Origin: Streptomyces tendae
Lineage (GTDB): Bacteria > Actinomycetota > Actinomycetes > Streptomycetales > Streptomycetaceae
DNA: 64,000 bases
Reading direction: 5' to 3'
Assembly: GCF_014650435.1 (NCBI RefSeq)
Contig: NZ_BMUY01000007.1
Span: 62,001-126,000, forward strand
The position numbers and the translations under genes were made by a program. The notes beneath the pieces are model-generated. The model was not told the DNA's origin and did no database searches. It saw only the letters and a list, made by a program, of their open reading frames with translations. Every line of letters begins with the position of its first letter. The stretch's first letter is position 1. Shown here one piece after another: positions 14,312 through 22,412 of the stretch.

Positions 14312-16426
14312 ATGACCAGCACCACGCCCATCGCGGCGCGTACCGTCCCGGCGGCCGGCGGATCCGCGCCGCCGCCGCAAGGACACCCTCCGCGGCTCGA
14401 CATCCAAGGGCTGCGCGCGGTGGCCGTCGGGCTGGTGGTGCTCTCCCACGCCGGCGTGACTCAGGTCGGCGGCGGCTACGTCGGTGTCGACGTCTTCTTC
14501 GTGATCTCCGGCTTCCTGATCACCTCACTGCTCCTGCGTGAACTCGCCACCACCGGACGGGTGTCGCTGCGCTCCTTCTACGCCCGGCGGGCACTGCGGC
14601 TGCTCCCCGCGTCGTCCCTGGTCATCGCCGTCACGCTCGTCGGGGCATGGCTGTTCCTGTCGAAGGCGCGGCTCGCCGAGTACGCGGGCGACGCCCTCGC
14701 CGGTGCGCTGTACACGCTCAACTTCCGGCTGGCGGCGGCCGGTACGGACTACCTCGCCCAGAACAGCCCGCCCTCGCCGTTCCAGCACGTGTGGTCGCTC
14801 GCCGTGGAGGAGCAGTTCTACCTGGTGTGGCCCGTACTCCTGCTGCTCACCTGGCGGATCGCCCGCGGGCGGCTCGGACCCGTGGCGGTGCCGCTCGCCG
14901 TCCTGTGCGCTCTCTCGTTCGCGGCGGGCGTCGTCGTGACGGACCGGTCGGCGCCCTGGGCGTACTTCGGCTCCCTGACCCGAGTCTGGGAACTGGGTGC
15001 CGGTGCGCTCCTGGCCCTGGCCGTTGTACGGCTGCGCCGCCTGCCGGCCGCCCTCGCCGCCGCACTGGGCTGGCTCGGCCTGGTCTGCGTCACGGTGGCG
15101 GCACTCCGGTACGACGACCAGACGCCCTTCCCCGGCCATCACGCGCTCCTGCCGGTCGCGGGCGCCGTACTGGTCCTGGCCGGCGGCTGCGTGCCCACGT
15201 CGTACGGTGCGGGGCGGCTGCTGGAGCGACGTCCCCTCGTGTGGCTCGGCGGACTCTCCTACGGCTGGTACCTGTGGCACTGGCCGCTGCTGGTGATAGC
15301 CCCGGCGGCGCTCGGACGTGCCGACGGCACCGCCGGAGTACCGCTCGCACTCGCGCTGTCCGCCGTGGCGCTGGCCCTGGCCTGGCTCACCCTGCGCCTC
15401 GTCGAGAACCCCGTCCGCTTCCACCGTGCCTTCCGCGGGCGCCCGCGCCGCGCCCTGGCGCTCGGGGCCGCGCTGACCGCGAGCGCCTCCGCGCTGTCCC
15501 TGACGGCGACGGCGGTACCGCCGACGATCGAGGTCGGCGACCCCGCGCCCGCCCTGGCACGGGCCCTCTCCGGGGCGCCGGACCCGGCCACCCGCCTCAC
15601 CGAACTCCTGACGGCGTCCCCGACCGCCCTGCCGAGCAACCTCGCGCCGCCCCTGCCGCGGGTGAAGTCCGCCCGCTCCGCGCTCTACCGGGACGGCTGC
15701 CACGTCGACCGCGCCGCCACCCGCCCACGGTCCTGCGTCTACGGAGACCGGACCTCCTCCCGTACGGTCGTCCTCTTCGGCGACTCCCACGCCGCGCAGT
15801 GGTTCCCGGCCCTGCAACGGCTCGCGGGCGCCCGCGGCTGGCGGCTGGTGCCGCTCACCAAGGCATCCTGCAAGGTCGCCGACGTGACCATCGTCAACCT
15901 CCACAAGCCGTACACCGCCTGCGACACCTGGCGCTCCCACGCCCTGGAGCGGATCAGGGACCTGCGCCCGGCCCTCGTGGTCGTCTCCTCCTCGGACGCC
16001 GGTGACCCGGCCCGCCCCGCCGACGACCCCCTGCGCCAGTGGACCACCGGGTTCGAGCACACCTTCCGCGACCTGCACACCTCCGGCGCCCGGGTCGCCG
16101 CACTGCTCGACACCCCGTGGCCCAAGGGCGACCCGGTCGACTGCGCCGCCCGGAACTCGCTGCAACTGCGCGCCTGCGCACACCACTTGCCGGAGGCGAT
16201 CCGGGACACGACGCGCGGCCGCGCCGTCCGTGCCGCCGCCTCCACCACGGGCACCACGGTCATCGATCCCACGCCCTGGGTCTGCGCCCCGCGCACCGGC
16301 GTCTGCCCGGTGGTCGTGGCCGACACCGCGGTCCACCGCGACGACAGCCACCTCTCGGAGGCGTACGCCGAGGCACTCGCCCCGGTCCTGGCAGCACCGC
16401 TGGACCGCCTCGTGGGCGCGCCCTGA
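14312..16426 (+). CDS. OatA-like membrane acyltransferase with C-terminal SGNH domain
   Basis: 704-aa integral membrane O-acyltransferase. Residues ~30-390 form the acyltransferase-3 domain with ten or so membrane helices (LDIQGLRAVAVGLVVLSHAGV with the catalytic-type His, GYVGVDVFFVISGFLIT, FYARRALRLLPAS, WSLAVEEQFYLVWP). Residues ~480-700 form an extracellular SGNH esterase/transferase domain (VVLFGDSHAAQWFPAL; the D-x-x-H pair in DDSHLSEAYAEAL). By analogy with OatA it moves acetyl groups from the cytoplasm onto a cell-wall or secreted glycan or metabolite. GAGGAG lies about 9 nt before ATG 14312, so this start is preferred over GTG/ATG codons from 14267. Confidence 0.88.
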   Translation: MTSTTPIAARTVPAAGGSAPPPQGHPPRLDIQGLRAVAVGLVVLSHAGVTQVGGGYVGVDVFFVISGFLITSLLLRELATTGRVSLRSFYARRALRLLPASSLVIAVTLVGAWLFLSKARLAEYAGDALAGALYTLNFRLAAAGTDYLAQNSPPSPFQHVWSLAVEEQFYLVWPVLLLLTWRIARGRLGPVAVPLAVLCALSFAAGVVVTDRSAPWAYFGSLTRVWELGAGALLALAVVRLRRLPAALAAALGWLGLVCVTVAALRYDDQTPFPGHHALLPVAGAVLVLAGGCVPTSYGAGRLLERRPLVWLGGLSYGWYLWHWPLLVIAPAALGRADGTAGVPLALALSAVALALAWLTLRLVENPVRFHRAFRGRPRRALALGAALTASASALSLTATAVPPTIEVGDPAPALARALSGAPDPATRLTELLTASPTALPSNLAPPLPRVKSARSALYRDGCHVDRAATRPRSCVYGDRTSSRTVVLFGDSHAAQWFPALQRLAGARGWRLVPLTKASCKVADVTIVNLHKPYTACDTWRSHALERIRDLRPALVVVSSSDAGDPARPADDPLRQWTTGFEHTFRDLHTSGARVAALLDTPWPKGDPVDCAARNSLQLRACAHHLPEAIRDTTRGRAVRAAASTTGTTVIDPTPWVCAPRTGVCPVVVADTAVHRDDSHLSEAYAEALAPVLAAPLDRLVGAP

Positions 16427-16486
16427 GGCCGGGAGCGCGCCCAGGGGCTGTGGCCGTGTCGGCGGGTGTGCGCGATCATGACGCGA

Positions 16487-17173
16487 ATGGACACTCGTTT
16501 CGTCGGCATCCCCGAGGTGACCGAGGCCCCGGACGTGGCGGTCGTCGTGGACGTCATGCGCGCGTTCACCGTGGCCGCGTGGGCCTTCGCCCGGGGCGCG
16601 GAGAAGATCGTTCTCGCCGGGTCGCTGGAGGAGGCTTTGGACCTCAAGGCGGGCCACCCGGACCGGGTGGCGCTCAAGGACGGCCCGCCCATACCCGGTT
16701 TCGACCTGGTCAACTCGCCGGGCCTGCTGCGCTCCGCCGACCTCGCCGGACGGACCGTCGTGCAGAAGACCACGGCGGGGACGGTCGGTGCCCTCGCGGT
16801 CAGGGACGCGCCGCTGGTGCTGTGCGCCGGCTTCGTGGTCGCGGACGCGACGGCCAGGCTGCTGCGGGAACGTGGCGCCGAGCGCGTCACGTTCGTGGTC
16901 ACCGGCGAGGACGGGCGGGCCGACGAGGACCTGGCGTGCGCCCAGTACATCGCGGGCAGGGCCGACGGGGACGGTGCGGACGCCGCCGGGTTCCTCCGCC
17001 GAGCCGCCGCGTCGCGTGCCGCCACCGAGCTGGCGCAGGGAGTGCGACAGGGCGTCCATCCCGACGACGTCGCGCTCTGCCTCGAAGCCGACCGGTTCCC
17101 CTTCGCCATGGTCGCGGCCCAGGAGGACTCGCTCATGGTGCTGCGTCCGCGGTCCGTGCCTCGGCCGGTGTGA
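16487..17173 (+). CDS. ComB-like 2-phosphosulfolactate phosphatase family protein
   Basis: 228-aa protein of the ComB phosphatase family, Mg-dependent enzymes first known from coenzyme M synthesis but widespread in actinobacteria, where the true substrate is unclear. Motifs: VVVDVMRAFTVAAWAFARGAEKIVLAG, LKDGPPIPGFDLVNSP, and VVQKTTAGTVGA, all typical. ATG 16487 is chosen as the nearest to the conserved N-terminus; ATG 16478 is in frame and no strong ribosome site decides. Single gene following the acyltransferase on the same strand; no coenzyme M genes are nearby. Confidence 0.8.
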   Translation: MDTRFVGIPEVTEAPDVAVVVDVMRAFTVAAWAFARGAEKIVLAGSLEEALDLKAGHPDRVALKDGPPIPGFDLVNSPGLLRSADLAGRTVVQKTTAGTVGALAVRDAPLVLCAGFVVADATARLLRERGAERVTFVVTGEDGRADEDLACAQYIAGRADGDGADAAGFLRRAAASRAATELAQGVRQGVHPDDVALCLEADRFPFAMVAAQEDSLMVLRPRSVPRPV

Positions 17174-17195
17174 GAACCGGCCGTCGTAGTGCGGG

Positions 17196-17846
17196 TCAGG
17201 AGGAGCGGATCGCGGAGATGTCGAACTGCAGACGGACCTTCTCGCTCACCATGCTGCCGCCCGCCTCGAGCCGCTGGTTGTAGACCAGGCCCCAGTCCCT
17301 GCGGTCGATGGTGGTGGTCCCGTCGAAACCGGCCCGCTCGTAGCCGAACGGGTCCACGACCGAGCCGAGGTAGTCCAGTTGCAGCTCGACGGGGCGGGTC
17401 GTGCCGCGGATGGTGAGGTCACCCGTCATGCGGAAGCTCTCCCCGGACTCCTGGGTGGTCGAGGTGGAGCGGAAGGTCATCTCGGGGTGGCGCCGCGCAT
17501 CGAAGAAGTCCTTGCCGACGAGATGGGCGTCCCGTTGCTCCACGCCCGTGTCCACGCTGGCGACCCGAATCACCAGCTCGGCCCGGGAATCGCCGGGGCT
17601 GGCACCGTCGAAGTACAGCCTGCTGTCGTAGTCGGTGAAGGCCCCGCGGACCGTGGTGACCATGGCGTGCCGCACGGAGAAGCCTATCCGGCTGTGCGGG
17701 CGGTCGATGGTCCAGTGCCCGGTCAGCTCGCGAAGGGCCGGGTCGAGCGTGGCCGCCGCCGTCGCGGACCGCGCGGCGAACCGCTCCGGTGCGGCGGCCG
17801 CCGGCTGCTCGACGGTGGCGGTCTGGCGGCGGCTGAAGATACCCAT
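17196..17846 (-). CDS. YceI-family protein
   Basis: 216-aa protein with the YceI lipocalin-like beta-barrel, a family that binds isoprenoid or other lipids: GHWTIDRPHSRIGFSVRHAMVTTVRGAF (hallmark start), VDTGVEQRDAHLVGKDFFDARRHPEMTFRS, GDLTIRGTTRPVELQLDY. Unlike E. coli YceI it has no signal peptide; residues 1-40 are a basic, Ala-rich extension (MGIFSRRQ...). ATG 17846 follows AAAGGG. Its promoter region holds a perfect tandem of two 15-bp repeats, which suggests dedicated regulation. Confidence 0.88.
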   Translation of the reverse strand: MGIFSRRQTATVEQPAAAAPERFAARSATAAATLDPALRELTGHWTIDRPHSRIGFSVRHAMVTTVRGAFTDYDSRLYFDGASPGDSRAELVIRVASVDTGVEQRDAHLVGKDFFDARRHPEMTFRSTSTTQESGESFRMTGDLTIRGTTRPVELQLDYLGSVVDPFGYERAGFDGTTTIDRRDWGLVYNQRLEAGGSMVSEKVRLQFDISAIRSS

Positions 17847-17863
17847 GAGTCGGCCCTTTCGAA

Positions 17864-17893
17864 TGTGATCACTGCGTGTGTGATCACTTCGTG
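17864..17893. repeat. Tandem 15-bp repeats in the yceI promoter region
   Basis: TGTGATCACTGCGTG (17864-17878) is followed directly by TGTGATCACTTCGTG (17879-17893), with 14 of 15 bases the same. Each contains the palindrome TGATCA, also extendable to GTGATCAC. The array ends 18 bp before the yceI start codon, so it overlaps the expected promoter or 5' end. Likely a cooperative regulator site. Confidence 0.6.
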
Positions 17894-18015
17894 TTACCAC
17901 GAAGCCGATCCGCGGCCCACGGCGAGATGGGTGGCCTCGTCCGGGTTCCATGACCCCGACCGCAAAGCTGCACGGGTTCGACACGGCACCCCTCACTTGT
18001 GCCCCTCCGGACGTC

Positions 18016-20448
18016 CTAGCGGAGCCGCCCCAGCGCCTCCCGCAGCCGCCGGGCGTCCCGCAGCCGATGCTCGTAGGTGGCGCCCAGGACGAGCAGCACG
18101 AGACCGGCGAGCGCCGGGGGCACCCAGCGGGGGAGCGCGCCGACGACCTGGGTGAGGTAGGGAGCCAGCTCGTGCAGGGCCACCAGCGCCAGCACACCCG
18201 CGCCGAGGACCAGTGGCGCCTGGAGCCGCAGGCGGGCGCCCACCAGCGTCACCGCGAGCGCCGCGACGCCGAGCAGCAGCGGCCGCAGCCAGTGCTGGTC
18301 GTCCCAGGCGGCGAGCAGACTCGGCACCAGGGTGGCGGCCAGCCCGGGACCGTACGCCGTCCACGAGGAGACCGCCGTGTCGCGGCGCCGGCGCAGGTAC
18401 CCGACGACCAGCGCGGGTCCGGTCACCGGCAGGGCGTAGGCCTCCGGCGTGCCGACCTCCCACGCCGCCAGGCGCACCCAGGCGGCGGCCAGCCACAGCA
18501 CGGCGGCCGCCCAGCCGACCGCCCGCCGCTCAGGGCGCAGCGCCGTGGCGGCCGCGACGACACCGTTGAGGGAGAGCACCAGGGCCAGCATCGGCGGATC
18601 CGGCACCGCGAGCGCGAGGGCGAGCAGCCCCGCGGCCGCACCCGCCACCTCGACCGGCACGGTCGCCCGCGACCCGCTCGCCGGCGACCTACTCGACTGC
18701 GAGGCGATCAGGGCGGCGACCGCGGGTACGACGAGAACCAGCAGCGCCGTGTGCGGCGGCCGCAGGTCGGCGGACGCGCCGAGCGCGCAGGCCAGCGCCG
18801 TGGCGTGAGCGAGGGCGGCGGGCACGGTGAACGGAGCGTGCCGCGGACGGCGGCCGGCCGCACCGAACAGGACCGTGAGCGTGACGAGTACACCGATCGT
18901 CGCGGACTCGGAGGCCAGCGAGAGGAGGGCGAGGTCGACCGAGGTGAGGAGAGCCAGCAGCAGGGCCGTCAGGGCCAGCGGCGAGGTCCCGCCGTCGGAC
19001 CGGTCGGACCGCACCGCGAGGCCCAGGGCCGCGACGACCACCGCGGCCTGCGTCACCAGACCCGCCGTGTAGGGCAGTTGAAGCGCCACCGGGAGGACGA
19101 GGACGGCCGCCCAACCGAGGACCAGGACCACCACCATGACGGCCGGACGCCGAGGCGTGCGGCGCCCGGCCACCACCAGCGCGGCGGCCACCACGGCGAG
19201 GACCAGCGGTACGGTGCTCGCGTACGCGGGCGCTGGCACCCCCGCGAACACGGCGTCCCGGACGGTCCGCGGCGCGCCGGACCAGGGCGTCACCGCCTGG
19301 ACCGCCGGACCGAGCACACTCCCGGCGACGAGCGGCACCGCCCACAGCACCGCGAAACCCTGGACCGCCACAGCGGCGCGCACCAGCCCCTGACGCAAAG
19401 GCAGGGGAATGGACGTCCGCTCCGCCGCCAGCAGGAGGATCGCGAACAGCTGACATCCCGGCACCATCCACTCGCCGGGCACCGAGACCCGCAGCACCCC
19501 TGCCGACCCGGCGACCAGACACAGACCCGCGGCCGCGGCGGCGGCCACGGCGACCTCCCGGTTCGGGACGAAGCGGCCGGCCACCAGGGCAACCGCCGCC
19601 GCCACGACCAGCAGCGCCGCCGCCTGTGCGGCCGAGCCGGGGTCGGACGCGCTCCAGCAGAGCCACCCGGCCGAGAGCACACCGACGGCGCCCGTGCCCA
19701 GCGCGCCGACGACGGCGACCACCCGCACCGGCGCCGACACGGGACGCAGTGCCACGGCGGTGCCGCCGGCGGCGGTCGCCAGCAGCACGGCGGTGAGCGG
19801 GAGCGGACCCGCGCCAACCGCGATCGCCCACAACAGCAGGGGCAGATGCGCGGTCGCCACGGCCAGCGGGAGAGGATGGAAGAGCCCGAGACGCACACCG
19901 TACGCCGCCCACAGCGCGGCCAGGACGGCCGACGCGGCGGCCGTGTACCCGACACCGTCCGCGCCGGTGAACGCCACCTCGTGGAGTGCGTACGCGTCGA
20001 GGACGGTCAGGGCCGTCGCCAGGCCGGACACGGCCTCGGCGGTCGCCCTCAGGCCGCGCCGCAGCAACGTCACCGGCGCACCCAGCGCCCCCACGGTCAG
20101 CGCGCCCAGGACCAGCGAGCGCCCCGCGATCCCCAGGTGGCCCCAGCTGACGAGGGTGAACGCGATCGCCGCGATCGTCAGCAGTACGCCGCCGAGCACC
20201 AGCAGCACGTTCTGCACGCCGGGCGCGGTGGTCTCCGGCCGGCGGGCGGCGGCACCGGTGGCCGGACCGGCGGGCGGGCCGCCCGGTGCCGCTCCGGTGC
20301 CCTGTGCGGGCTGCGGGGCGGCGGCCGCCCGCAGGGTGTGCACCAGCCACGCACGGCGCCGCAGCAGGACGGCGCGGCGCAGGTCGAGTTGCCGCAGCTC
20401 GGCGTCGAGGATCCGCAGTTCCTCGGCCGGGGGCGGAAGGTTCGTCAT
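18016..20448 (-). CDS. Large polytopic membrane protein of unknown function
   Basis: 810-aa protein with about 25 hydrophobic helices after a soluble N-terminus. Residues ~1-40 form a charged, possibly coiled-coil segment (EELRILDAELRQLDLRRAVLLRRRAWLV), then a Pro/Gly/Ala linker, then continuous membrane segments (VLLVLGGVLLTIAAIAFTLV, then many more) to a basic tail (YEHRLRDARRLREALGRL). This resembles the SCO-type large integral membrane proteins with DUF2157/DUF2339-like topology, but I cannot assign a function. ATG 20448 gives the family-like MTNLPPPAEEL start; ATG 20484 is in frame. Both lack a strong ribosome site. Confidence 0.8.
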   Translation of the reverse strand: MTNLPPPAEELRILDAELRQLDLRRAVLLRRRAWLVHTLRAAAAPQPAQGTGAAPGGPPAGPATGAAARRPETTAPGVQNVLLVLGGVLLTIAAIAFTLVSWGHLGIAGRSLVLGALTVGALGAPVTLLRRGLRATAEAVSGLATALTVLDAYALHEVAFTGADGVGYTAAASAVLAALWAAYGVRLGLFHPLPLAVATAHLPLLLWAIAVGAGPLPLTAVLLATAAGGTAVALRPVSAPVRVVAVVGALGTGAVGVLSAGWLCWSASDPGSAAQAAALLVVAAAVALVAGRFVPNREVAVAAAAAAGLCLVAGSAGVLRVSVPGEWMVPGCQLFAILLLAAERTSIPLPLRQGLVRAAVAVQGFAVLWAVPLVAGSVLGPAVQAVTPWSGAPRTVRDAVFAGVPAPAYASTVPLVLAVVAAALVVAGRRTPRRPAVMVVVLVLGWAAVLVLPVALQLPYTAGLVTQAAVVVAALGLAVRSDRSDGGTSPLALTALLLALLTSVDLALLSLASESATIGVLVTLTVLFGAAGRRPRHAPFTVPAALAHATALACALGASADLRPPHTALLVLVVPAVAALIASQSSRSPASGSRATVPVEVAGAAAGLLALALAVPDPPMLALVLSLNGVVAAATALRPERRAVGWAAAVLWLAAAWVRLAAWEVGTPEAYALPVTGPALVVGYLRRRRDTAVSSWTAYGPGLAATLVPSLLAAWDDQHWLRPLLLGVAALAVTLVGARLRLQAPLVLGAGVLALVALHELAPYLTQVVGALPRWVPPALAGLVLLVLGATYEHRLRDARRLREALGRLR

Positions 20449-20500
20449 GTCTCGGAGTGTGGCCCCCGTCACGCGCCGGGACATGAGCGCGGATACTCAG

Positions 20501-20560
20501 CTCGTACTCATGAGCCTCGTACTCATGAACCTGGTACTCACCAACCTCGTACTCACGAAA
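20501..20560. repeat. Four tandem 15-bp repeats
   Basis: CTCGTACTCATGAGC, CTCGTACTCATGAAC, CTGGTACTCACCAAC and CTCGTACTCACGAAA follow one another without gaps, preceded by a degenerate fifth copy (GATACTCAG at 20492-20500). They lie between the ATPase stop and the membrane-protein start, both on the minus strand. The unit is a multiple of three and open on both strands, but no start with a ribosome site supports translation. Possibly a repeated protein-binding site or a variable tract. Confidence 0.6.
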
Positions 20561-20574
20561 CCGCGTCGACGCGG
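20561..20574. repeat. Perfect 14-bp palindrome next to the tandem repeats
   Basis: CCGCGTCGACGCGG is an uninterrupted palindrome directly beside the 15-bp repeat array and 30 nt after the ATPase stop. It may act as a weak terminator or a dimeric protein site. Confidence 0.4.
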
Positions 20575-20603
20575 TCCTTCGGCGCAGGCGTCCCGGTGCG
20601 GGG

Positions 20604-21050
20604 TCAGAGCTCGATCCGGAGAACCGCCCAGACGGTGTTGCCCCCGGTGCGGCCGGAGCGCGCGGTTCCCCAGGAGTCCGCGAGCTGCTGCACGATCAAC
20701 AGCCCCCGGCCGCTCTCGTCCTGAGGACCGGAGCGGGTACCGGTCGGCCCGGCCGAGGTGTTTCCGTCGTCGTGCACCTCGATCCGCAGCTGTTCGCGCG
20801 AGGTCAGCGACAGGCCGCACAGCATGCGGTCGCCGGCCGAGTGGAGCACGGCGTTCGTCGCCAGTTCCGAGACGAGCAGCACCGCGTCGGTGCACACGTC
20901 GCCGGGAAGCCGCCAGGTGCGGAGCTGGCGGCGCACCGTGTCGCGCGCCGTCCGCACGCTGATCCGGAGCGAGGGGAGGTCGAACCAGTGTTCCCGGTCC
21001 GGACGCGTCGGTGGTAACAGTCCGGGCGAAGGGCTCGTGTGGGGGGTCAC
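20604..21050 (-). CDS. RsbW-like ATP-binding (HATPase_c_2) regulatory protein
   Basis: 148-aa GHKL-type ATPase of the anti-sigma/RsbW group common in Streptomyces. N box: LVSELATNAVLHS (Glu and Asn); G1: VHDDGNTSAG; G2: ESGRGLLIVQQLADSWG. These proteins bind and sometimes phosphorylate partner regulators. GTG 21050 is chosen because AAGG lies 9 nt before it and the protein begins right before the DREHWFDLPS segment; ATG starts further out would overlap the promoter. It is divergent from the XRE/DUF5753 gene, as in WhiJ-type cassettes, so the three products are probably partners. Confidence 0.85.
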   Translation of the reverse strand: MTPHTSPSPGLLPPTRPDREHWFDLPSLRISVRTARDTVRRQLRTWRLPGDVCTDAVLLVSELATNAVLHSAGDRMLCGLSLTSREQLRIEVHDDGNTSAGPTGTRSGPQDESGRGLLIVQQLADSWGTARSGRTGGNTVWAVLRIEL

Positions 21051-21145
21051 GGTGATCGCCTTCCGGTCGAGACGGTCGCGATGGGGGGAGCGGGCCTCGG
21101 CGGGCGCTGACGGGACGGCGGTCGGACGGGCAGGCTCACAGCGCA

Positions 21146-21191
21146 ACTATGCTCGCCGTCCGGTTCAGGCTGCAACCGAATCCCTGATAAT
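21146..21191. promoter_or_regulatory. Divergent promoters between ATPase and XRE genes
   Basis: For the ATPase (minus strand): TTGCAG (21175-21170) and CATAGT (21151-21146), 18 bp apart. For the XRE gene (plus strand): GATAAT (21186-21191) with TTCAGG (21164-21169) 16 bp upstream. CCTGA, TAATT, TCAGG (21183-21197) is an inverted repeat over the plus-strand -10 and may be the XRE site. Confidence 0.5.
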
Positions 21192-21273
21192 TTCAGGAAG
21201 CCCCGTTCAGTCTGGTGTCATCACCAAGTCGCTGCCACAATGGCGCCGGTGACAGCCCATCAGGAGGTGGGGC

Positions 21274-22146
21274 GTGAGTGAAGCTCGGTCCGGCGCGGGC
21301 ACCAGCGCCCCGACGGTGCTGCGCATGATCCTGGGCCGTCGGCTCCAGGAGATGCGGCAGGGCGCGGGCGCCTCACTGGCCGACGCCGCCAAGGCACTTC
21401 GGGTCACCCCCCTGACGATCCGCCGGCTGGAGAAGGCCGAAGTCGCCCTCAAACCCCTCTATGTCGAAAAGCTCCTGCAGACCTACGGCGCCGGGCAGCA
21501 GGAGACGGAGGAGTTCGTCGCGCTCGCCGAGCAGGCCAACAAGCCCGGCTGGTGGCACGCCTACCGCGACGTGCTGCCCAACTGGTTCACGGCGTACGTC
21601 AGTCTGGAGACCGGCGCCGGCACCCTGCGCACCTACGAACCCCACTACGTCACGGGGCTGCTCCAGACCCCCGCGTACGCCCGCGGCGTTCTCGGCGGAG
21701 GCTTCCCCAACGGCTCCGAGGAGGAGCTGGAACGCCGCGTCGGGCTGCGGCTGCGGCGGCAGAGCCTGCTGGAGCGGGAGAACGCGCCGACCCTCTGGGT
21801 GGTCATGGAGGAAGCGGTCCTGCACCGGGTCGTCGGCGGTCCGGAAGTGATGCGCGAGCAGATCGACCGGCTCCTGGAGGCGTCCGAGCTGGAGCACGTC
21901 AGCATCGACATCCTGCCCTTCGCCGTCGGCGCCCACGTCGGGGCCTGCGCGCCCTTCACCTACTTCCGGTTCGAGGAGCCGGAGCTGCCCGACGTCGTCT
22001 ACAGCGAGATCCTCTCCGCCTCGATGTACCTGGACGAACGGGCCGACGTCGTCGCCCACCTGGAGGCGCACAACAGGATGTCGCTGCTCACCTCGACACG
22101 GGACAGCACGGCCCTCCTCAACCGCATGCGCAAGGAGTACTCATGA
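21274..22146 (+). CDS. XRE-family helix-turn-helix regulator with DUF5753 (WhiJ-like)
   Basis: 290-aa regulator. Residues ~17-75 are an XRE HTH (LGRRLQEMRQGAGASLADAAKALRVTPLTIRRLEKAE); ~95-280 are the DUF5753 domain (YVSLETGAGTLRTYEPHYVTGLLQTPAYARG, then FTYFRFEEPELPDVVYSE). WhiJ-like proteins act with small DUF397 proteins in developmental control and antibiotic regulation. AGGAGG lies 6 nt before GTG 21274. The gene overlaps the next by ATGA, so the two products are made together. Divergent from the ATPase gene. Confidence 0.92.
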   Translation: MSEARSGAGTSAPTVLRMILGRRLQEMRQGAGASLADAAKALRVTPLTIRRLEKAEVALKPLYVEKLLQTYGAGQQETEEFVALAEQANKPGWWHAYRDVLPNWFTAYVSLETGAGTLRTYEPHYVTGLLQTPAYARGVLGGGFPNGSEEELERRVGLRLRRQSLLERENAPTLWVVMEEAVLHRVVGGPEVMREQIDRLLEASELEHVSIDILPFAVGAHVGACAPFTYFRFEEPELPDVVYSEILSASMYLDERADVVAHLEAHNRMSLLTSTRDSTALLNRMRKEYS

Positions 22147-22412
22147 GCAGCACCGACGACCCCGTCTACAACGGAATGCCCGCCCGCGACCTCGGCGAGA
22201 GCGGCTGGGAACGTCCGTGGAGCGGACCCAACGGCGGACAGTGCGTGGAGACCAAACGGCTCGCCGACGGACGCGTCGCGGTGCGTCAGTCGACCGATCC
22301 GTCCGGCCCCGCACTCATCTACACGCCGGAGGAGATCGGCGCGTTCGTCCGAGGAGTCAAGCAGGGCATGGCGGACCACCTCACGGCCGGCCTTCCGAAG
22401 GGAACAGGATGA
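22143..22412 (+). CDS. DUF397-family small protein
   Basis: 89-aa protein of the DUF397 family, small acidic partners of WhiJ-type regulators. The family core is seen in GESGWERPWSGPNGGQCVETKRLADGRVAVRQSTDPSGPALIYT, with the typical WSG/CVE pattern and a later LIYTPEEIGAFVRGVKQG. The ATG overlaps the stop of the XRE gene (ATGA), and its own stop overlaps the next ATG, so the three genes form one translationally coupled unit. Probably antagonises or modifies DNA binding of the XRE protein. Confidence 0.9.
   Translation: MSSTDDPVYNGMPARDLGESGWERPWSGPNGGQCVETKRLADGRVAVRQSTDPSGPALIYTPEEIGAFVRGVKQGMADHLTAGLPKGTG

Noticed and set aside
14525..17059. An 844-aa frame on the minus strand opposite the acyltransferase
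   Set aside because: Low-complexity shadow; the plus strand encodes clear OatA-like and ComB motifs.
20497..20560. A pentapeptide-repeat protein made from the 15-bp repeats
   Set aside because: Both strands read through the repeats, but there is no start codon with a ribosome site and no flanking coding signal.
17950..20724. A 924-aa open frame on the plus strand, rich in Arg, Gly, His and Gln
   Set aside because: It is the antisense shadow of the membrane-protein gene. Composition is typical of high-GC shadow frames, with no ribosome site or domain.
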